DNA from: Kappaphycus alvarezii
Taxonomy: Eukaryota; Rhodophyta; Florideophyceae; Gigartinales; Solieriaceae
Direction of reading: 5' to 3'
NCBI GenBank assembly: GCA_002205965.3
Contig: NADL03000608.1
Span: 186,001 to 250,000 of the forward strand
Length of the DNA: 64,000 nt
Shown here one piece after another: positions 57,971-64,000 of the stretch. The notes under the pieces were generated by a model. It searched no databases. It worked only from the letters and a program-made list of their open reading frames with translations, and was not told the DNA's origin. Numbering within the stretch: the stretch's first letter is position 1; every line of letters starts with the position of its first letter. Made by a program: the position numbers and the translations under genes.

Positions 57971-58737
57971 ATGGAAGACAACAAGAAGGTTTACAAGTTC
58001 TATGGTAAACCTGGAGAGGATTTCCAGCTGTGGTGTGCTAGAACCGAAGCTGCGCTGGATGCTAAGGAGGTTCTTGGCATGATTCAGGAGGACTTTTTGG
58101 CTCAGGGTGAGGAGGTCAGTGCGGATGTGAGGAAGAATATCGCTACTGCTCGCGCGGTGGTGATTCAGGGTTTGGGGGATCGTCCTCTCAGGATGTGTAT
58201 GGCTTCGAGGAATAATCCGTTTGCCATGTGGAAACGCTTGCAGGATAGGAACGCTGTATCGCACACGGCTACCAAAGTTCAGCATCAAGCGAAGCTGTCC
58301 AGGACGTGCTATCGGAGTGAGTCGATGCAGGATTTTATCGACAACTTCGAGGAATCCTTCAATCGCCTGAGTGCGATGGAAGTGGGATTGCTGAGGACTT
58401 GCAGGTGGCAATGCTCCTAGCTTCTTTCGGTGACAAGAGGAGTTCGCCGTTTGGTCATGTGATTGCATCGCTGCAGACCAGGGATAAGAAGCTGGATTGG
58501 GAGACTGTCACGGCAACCTTGTTGCAGGAGTATGAGGATCAGTTGCAGAGATCAGGTGGCGTGAAAGCACCTAAGGCAGCTGACTCAGGACGTGCTCTCG
58601 CCGCGAATGGGAGTGGTCAGAAGAACTTCAGGTCAAGATCTGGAAAGAATGGAACCAGTTCTTGGATTGAGAAGCGTCGTTGCTTCGGTTGCAACAAGGT
58701 TGGCACATCAAGAGGAACTGTCCGTTCAAGGATGTGA
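57971..58737 (+). pseudogene. Gag of the copia element
   Basis: From the ATG at 57971: NKKVYKFYGKPGEDFQLWCA, a UBN2/copia gag start, then RVVIQGLGD-type helices, SMQDFIDNFEESFNRLSAME, and after a frame change LASFGDKRSSPFGHVIASL. The nucleocapsid knuckle starts CFGCNKVG and finishes HIKRNC in the next frame; the C-x2-C-x4-H-x4-C zinc knuckle is complete apart from one base lost inside it. Gag assembles the particle and binds RNA. Confidence 0.9.
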
Positions 58738-59460
58738 AGGCGCAGAATCGAGTTAATTCTGCGGATGTTCCGGCAGTACAAGAACAGGATGGCGGAAATG
58801 CGCGGCAGGCTAGACTGCTGATGGCGCAGGGTGATGATGATTTCGTGTCGCCTGTTTCTTTTGTTTCAAGTTCCGATGAAGGGACTTGTTGTTCGTGTCC
58901 GGAAGGGCACGGGAGTGAATTATGCAGTACCATATCAGAGGATGTGGAGCACTTGGAGTGCTGGAGTCGCAACGAAAGCGAACAAGAATATGCTGCAGTG
59001 ATGAAACATCCGGTGGGCAGGAGGAGCGATATCTTCCTTGTTGACTCCGGTGCTTCGGACCACATGGTGTGGAACCGAGATTGGCTCCAGGATGCGCAGG
59101 AAATCGATCCTCGCGCGATTATGCTTGGTGACGGCAAGAGGGTTTTTGCTACGCATCGCGGAACTCTTGCCTTACAGACGTTCGTCGGAACGTCTGGGGA
59201 CTTGTATGAGCGAATCATTGTGCTGAAAAATGTACTTTGTGTACCTCAGCTTTGCTCAAACCTTCTTTCGTGTTCAAGACTTTGCGGAGAAGGTTACCAG
59301 ATCAACATTGGACGGCAGCGGTGCAACGGAATGTACCATGGGATAATGCAGTTCATGGGGAGGATGGTTCGTGGTGTATATCAAGTGGTTGCACAACCTG
59401 TGCAATGTGAGCAACGCTCAGCATGCGTTGCCAAGTCCGAGCATGGAAGGGATGACTCAG
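58738..59460 (+). pseudogene. Protease of the copia element
   Basis: In the 58680-59855 frame FLVDSGASDHMVWNRDWL (active site at 59043-59060) is the canonical copia D-S-G-A-S-x-H. LKNVLCVPQLCSNLLSCSRL and GYQINIG are also standard. Cuts the polyprotein. This segment is uninterrupted. Confidence 0.9.
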
Positions 59461-60410
59461 ATTCTCATCCTGATTTGGAGCTATGGCATGAGAGACTTGG
59501 ACATGCCAACGTCGAGAGTATCAAGAAACTCTTTCGAAGTGGAGTGGTCACAGGGTTCAACTCCAGGACGCGCAGTTCTTGCGCGGGTTCATGCAGCAGT
59601 TGCATGAAGGGAAAGCAGACAAGGCAGGTCTTGCGCAGGAACAACCATCGTTCGCGTGAGAAGTGTGCTGTGATTCACACGGATGTTTGTGGGCCTATGT
59701 CTGTGAACTCGTTCTCGGGATCAAATTATTTCGTTACTTTTGTGGATGAGCGTTCAGGATATGTGGTTGTCGTTCCTATCGCAAGGAAAAGTCACGTCCT
59801 GAGACACTTCAAGGTCTTTCAGGTTTGGTTGGAGAGGAAGTTTGACTGCACGTGAAGCGTGTGCACAGTGACAATGGAGGGGAGTATCTCAACTCAGAAT
59901 TCAAGGAGTATCTTGAGCAGAAGGGTATTGAGCACTCCACTTGTCCTGCATATTCTCCTAACCTGAATGGGATCGCCGAGAGGATCAATCGCACGCTTGT
60001 GGAGTGTGCCAGGTCGATGCTTGAACATGCATCGTTGCCCAGGGTATTTTGGGCGGAGGCTGTGGTGCATGCAGCCAAGATAAGGAATGTTTTCTTCTCC
60101 CCGAGAGATCATTCAAAGTCATCCTACGAGATTATGACAGGTTGTAAACCTGATGTGGCTTACTTTCGAACCTTCGGATGTTTGGCTTGGCACCACATTC
60201 CGAAGGAGTTGCGCAAGAAGCTTGATGCCAAGTCAGAACTTGGTGTGTTGGTAGGATGCATGGAGAACAGCCAGTACAAGCTTTGGATACCGTCCCGGAA
60301 TGTTGCAATTATTTCCAGGGACGTGACTGTGGTTGAGGATAAGTTTCCGGCTCGTGACTGGGAGAAAAATTGGGATATGCCTTCTCCATCTCTTCTAGAA
60401 GACGAGGATG
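59461..60410 (+). pseudogene. GAG-pre-integrase and integrase of the copia element
   Basis: LWHERLGHANVESIKKLF and CSSCMKGKQTRQ give the HHCC finger. IHTDVCGPMSVNSFSG (first Asp), VHSDNGGEYLNSEF (second Asp, near 59866) and NGIAERINRTLVECARSM (Glu, near 59970) give the DDE triad. KTFGCLAWHHIPKELRKKL-type sequence follows (reading FRTFGC). One frame change falls at about 59852 between the first and second Asp. Confidence 0.93.
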
Positions 60411-60620
60411 CTACTCAGGTTGTGTGCAATGACCCTCAGGTTGTGCGCACAGATGCTAGTGATCATCCTGGACCACAGGATGTGCAACCTGGACCTGACA
60501 ATATTTATCAGGATGTGCAGGTAGATTCCCAGGATGGGCGATTTGTACCTCAGGATGCACGCGTGGGCTCTCAGGATGTGCAGAGAGACCCAGAAGAGCA
60601 TCCTGTGATGGACCCTCTTG
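60411..60620 (+). repeat. Degenerate repeat linker between integrase and RT
   Basis: CAGGATGTGCA-type units recur about every 30-40 bases and encode QDVQ, QDGR, QDAR and QDVQ motifs within an acidic, Pro-rich linker. The same CAGGATG / CAGGACG words also occur in the LTR and at 62310-62325. Confidence 0.7.
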
Positions 60621-60768
60621 ATTTGCTCACACATTATCCCGTTATTGAACGGGTGGAGATGCTGTTCGGGAATCTGATGCCGCAGAAGACGACGGTCGTC
60701 GATATCCCCAACGTGAGAGGAAAGCGCCTGCTTTCTACAGTCCAGGATCAGCCAAAGCAGCAAGGGCA

Positions 60769-61607
60769 TTGGAGATTTTGGATGTCTCCAGACCTGAGCC
60801 TTCAAGTGTGAAGGAGGCTTTGGAAAATGATGAGGCTGCGCAGTGGAAAGAAGCCATGGACTCAGAGTTGGAGTCACTTGGCAAGCACGAGACGTGGGAA
60901 GTTGTGAAGAAGCCTGATGGTATTCGCCCATTGTCTACAAGGTTTTCTTCCTGCGCAAGCGTGATGAGAATGGTGATGTGATCAGACACAAGGCTCGTCT
61001 GGTCGTCAGGGGGTTCATGCAAGGTAATGTGGATCAGACCTTCGCCCCAGTGGTTGACATCGCAACTGTTCGTACCTGCCTCACTGTGGCAGTTCAGAGG
61101 GGTACTGTATTCAGCAGATGGATGTTCGCACGGCTTTCTTGCATGGAGAGATTGATGATGATGTTTATATCATGGCTCCTGATGGTATTAAGCTGTGCGA
61201 ACCTGGTCAAGTCTTGAAGCTTCGTCGGGGACTGTATGGACTGAAACAAGCCCCCAGGTTGTGGCATGACAAGTGGGAATCTGTCATGAAGATGATGGGG
61301 GTTTACGAAGCTGATGGCTGATGACTGTGTGTATCGACGTGGACATGTTTGGTTATTGCTGTACGTCGATGATATCATCCTCATGGGTGAGGATGAGAGC
61401 CTGGTGGACAAGGTCAAGAAGGAACTTTGTTCACATCTGGATGTCAAGGACCTGGAACTCTTCGATGTTTTCTGGGTTTGGTTTTCGTCCGGATGCAGAG
61501 GGGGCATGGTTGTCGCAGAGACATTACGTCCTGCAAGTTTTGGAGAGGTTTGGCATGATATCCTGCAAACCTGTGTCTACCCCGATGTGCGAAGGGACTC
61601 TTCGTGA
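60769..61607 (+). pseudogene. Reverse transcriptase of the copia element
   Basis: Begins AAQWKEAMDSELESLGKHET in one frame, then HKARLVVRGFMQ, QTFAPVVDIATVRTCL, MDVRTAFLHGEIDDDVYI (first Asp) and GLYGLKQAPRLWHDKW, then LLLYVDDIILMGEDE with an intact YVDD box at 61362-61373, then FGFRPDAEGAWLSQRHYVLQ. Four or five frame changes fall in this 0.8-kb stretch. Catalytic residues are all retained. Confidence 0.93.
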
Positions 61608-62357
61608 TGTGGTCGAGGTTGATGGAACACTTGCTGATCGAGGATTGTATCAGGAGTTGTTGGGTTGCTTGTTGTTCATCGCCACGAGGACTAGGCCTGA
61701 CATTAGTGCTGCTATCTCCATCCTGTGCAGGTTTGCATCAGCGCCGAGGGAGATTCACTGGAGTGCACTCAAGAGAGTGCTTCGATATCTTCGCGGGACT
61801 TTTGACTACTCGCTGAGGATTTCAGGAGGATCTGGTGGTACGCTCATCTGCTTTTGTGATGCGGATTGGGCTGGAGATCGGGCTGATCGGAAGTCGACAA
61901 CCGGAATATTGCTCCAGGTTGTGAATACGACGGTGGGTTGGAGGACTTTGAAGCAAGGAAGTGTTGCGCTCTCCACTACCGAGGCTGAATTCGTGTCCTT
62001 GAGTGAAGGCACGAAGATGATCATTTGGTTGCGACAATTGTTGAGTGAGTTGGACGTTGTTCAGGATACGGCAACCCCCTGATGGAGGATAATCAGGGGG
62101 CTATTGTTTGGAGCAACGAGGGAGTGCGTCATGCGAAGCACGTTTCGATTCGATGGAATTTCGTCAAGGAGAATATCGAGCGTGGAGTTATCAGGATGCA
62201 GTATTGTTCGACTCAGGATATGACTGCTGATGTTTTGACCAAGCCGTTGCCACGCTCTGTTCGAGAAGCACAGGTCGGGACTTGGTGTTTTCCAGCAGAG
62301 AATGTGACTCAGGATGTCTCAGGACGTGGACGCTCATGTCGCAAGAGGGGGTGTTGA
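61608..62357 (+). pseudogene. RNase H of the copia element
   Basis: LLGCLLFIATRTRPDISAAI and YLRGTFDYSLRISGG lead to FCDADWAGDRADRKSTTGIL (first Asp), LSTTEAEFVSLSEGTK (Glu) and, after a frame change near 62080, EDNQGAIVWSNEG, HAKHVSIRWNFVKENIERG and MTADVLTKPLPR. Complete set of copia RNase H motifs. Confidence 0.93.
62341..62351 (+). other. Polypurine tract of the copia element
   Basis: AAGAGGGGG lies directly before the TGTTG start of the 3' LTR, overlapping the end of the coding frame. Confidence 0.8.
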
Positions 62358-62900
62358 TACGAGTATTTTCTGACTGATTTTCAGATTAGAAATTACATAA
62401 GTACTTGTAGGATGGCTCCATGTTGAGTCCAGAACGCACTCAGGTTGCGCACAGGACGTGTCCAGGATGCGAAATTCGCGTCCTGAGGAAGACTGAGATG
62501 TTCCCAGTTGAAACGTGGTTTTGTCTCTGTCTTATACGTGTTGGAGAATATGTGATTAAGTAATTACATTAGCTCATGTGAGACGTCTCTTAAGTATGAA
62601 TTGAGACGGTTAGTCTATTTGATGTTAACGTGGAAGTTCACCGGATAGTTTTGTGGGTGGCTTCGGAAGTTTCTGGATTCTTGAGCTGACTTCCTACCTT
62701 TTGGGAGCTCAGGATGTTCTAGTTCGAGTTTGGTAGGTTTATCGAACTGTTTCTATATAAGTCGTTTAGTTGGAGTAAAATCTGATGAATGGGGCATCGG
62801 ACTCGTCAACCGTTCAACTATTCAAGTTTTTCCCTTTCCAACTTCATCCTACTTTCAACTTTCCCCTTTATTGTGACAATAACCTATTCCCATTTCTACA
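62352..62900 (+). repeat. 3' LTR of the copia element
   Basis: Matches the 5' LTR. The palindrome at 62464-62484 has one mismatch. At all 11 substituted sites this copy has G or C where the 5' LTR has A or T. Confidence 0.95.
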
Positions 62901-62905
62901 GAAAC
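62901..62905. repeat. Target-site duplication of the copia element (right)
   Basis: GAAAC, exact match to 57285-57289. Confidence 0.9.
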
Positions 62906-64000
62906 GACCTGCCTTGAGCTTTTGAAACGCCTAGGTAAATATTATATCCCTAGCAATCCCAAAGAATCTCGATGACAGGTTGATAGCTTACAGCAAAAAT
63001 GACTTGATTGTATATTACTGCAAACTAGCCTGCTTTGCAGATCACTCTCGTCACATTCACCAAATCTAGAAGCTCCATGAAACTATATCCCCTTCGCGAT
63101 GATTCCAAGGACCATCTTGAATCTTCGAACAGACTCGATCTTGACCCTGTAAGTCTCGATTTAAGACCTTGCCCCTAGCAGCAGAATCATCGCCATCGTG
63201 CACGACAGCTGCATCTTCGAAGAGCTCGAACACGATAAGGGCCTCCTCGCGCTTTGAATGTGCCTATTAATCACTAAGATTAAAAAGCAAGTCTCCCTTG
63301 ATGACTTCGACAATAATGGGGTTGAATATCAGCGTGAGGAAGCCTTCGGTCTCAAAGTTGGTGAAGAACGTGCTCGTATGGTTGACGGCACCGGTTAAGC
63401 TAACAAAGTAAATACCGAACCGATGCGTTTGTGTTATGCAATCCAAGGGCAAAAAAATCGACTATGCAAGACTCGCTCATCACTGCAGAAACCTTAGTCG
63501 TTGCAAACGTTAGTTATATATTTATAGTTAAGCTCTCTTGTCTTAGTTTCTGGTATCTCTAGCTGTAAATATCAAAACATTTTTCAACTCTGTTCTTTGT
63601 AATAACTTATACGTACTTGTATTGAAAATACAATACTTCACTAAGTTAACACCAGATATTTCACACAGTTACTTCGAGAATACGATAACAGTCAAATTAC
63701 CATCAAATAAAGTAGTTATTTCGGTATCATAAAAGTAAAATAGTAAAATACTTCGAAAGTAAATGAAACTGCCGCAGTCAGTGAAAAAATGAATTAATTA
63801 AATAGTAATTTTATTTATTAGGAATCAGTAAACACAGAAAACCCCAGCAGCTTTCATTTTCTCGCGGTCTTTTCAGAACTATTCATCTTCAAACGAAATA
63901 GATGGATCTCTTCGTTATTGTCATGTTTTATTCTCGTGCACAGCAATTCTATCATTGCACCCACCAAGACCCGACACCATGTAGCTAAAATTCTGCTCCC
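62906..64000. other. Right flank of the copia element; no gene recognised
   Basis: Only short frames (63267-63452, minus). AT-rich from about 63480. Confidence 0.5.

Larger units (their letters stand above)
57290..62900 (+). mobile_element. Ty1/copia LTR retrotransposon, structurally complete
   Basis: LTRs at 57290-57839 and 62352-62900 (550 and 549 bp, about 98% identical), TGTTG...CTACA ends, 5-bp GAAAC duplications on both sides, a primer-binding site, a polypurine tract, and Gag-PR-INT-RT-RNase H in the copia order (integrase before RT). Nine frame changes interrupt the roughly 4.4-kb coding region. Seven of them step as if one base were missing. This is hard to reconcile with a 2% LTR divergence if all the breaks arose after insertion. 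Confidence 0.97.

Noticed and set aside
58628-59218. 196-residue minus ORF inside copia gag/protease
   Set aside because: Antisense of clear gag and protease motifs.
1-64000. tRNA or rRNA genes
   Set aside because: I looked for T-arm (GGTTCGA) boxes with a matching acceptor stem and found no convincing case; no rRNA-like sequence seen.

Overview
This is a nuclear window from a eukaryote. The only complete host-type genes I can support are an intronless TFIIS-like elongation factor (23490-24200, minus) and a 263-residue protein of unknown function with one 56-nt spliceosomal intron (13580-14427, minus). A protein kinase broken across reading frames (about 46022-47168, plus) and a short histone H3-like tail (3461-3604, plus) are the other host-like pieces. 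Compact or intron-poor genes in a sea of Ty3/gypsy, Ty1/copia and DDE transposon remains, with many short TACTGTAC palindromes, fit a multicellular red alga (Chondrus-like Florideophyceae). That assignment is an inference; no rRNA, organellar or lineage marker is present.

Layout. 1-13 kb: at least three gypsy-type elements, all on the minus strand (1-3.1 kb; 5.1-9.8 kb with INT, RNase H, RT, PR and gag in order; a gag fragment at 11.75-13.1 kb), with the H3-like tail between the first two. 13.5-16.9 kb: the spliced gene, an E2F-like promoter cluster, and a TACTGTAC-rich stretch. 16.9-19.5 kb: two different DDE_Tnp_4-type transposases in the same orientation. 19.5-25.6 kb: TFIIS plus uncertain ORFs. 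25.6-30.4 kb: a complete LTR unit on the minus strand with exact 5-bp target duplications, a gag and a protease, but no visible reverse transcriptase; instead open plus-strand frames fill its 3' third. 30.4-45 kb: AT-rich and gene-poor, holding a pogo/Tigger-type DDE_1 transposase remnant, a perfect 15-bp hairpin, an isolated GC-rich island and a DUF7869-like protein (37.5-39.3 kb). 45-49 kb: the kinase and a possible LINE-type remnant. 49-57 kb: mostly anonymous. 57285-62905: a textbook Ty1/copia element with LTRs, TSD, a copia-style half-tRNA primer site, polypurine tract and all pol domains.

The strongest cross-cutting pattern is in the reading frames. In the copia element, the second DDE transposase, the DUF7869-like protein and the kinase, homology jumps frames repeatedly, and about 14 of the 17 jumps I count are in the same direction, as if one base were missing each time. 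Either the assembly loses single bases or these genes decay mainly by 1-bp deletion. TFIIS and the spliced gene are uninterrupted. No gene set in this window looks like a cooperating pathway; the window is best read as transposon-rich intergenic DNA with a few host genes.
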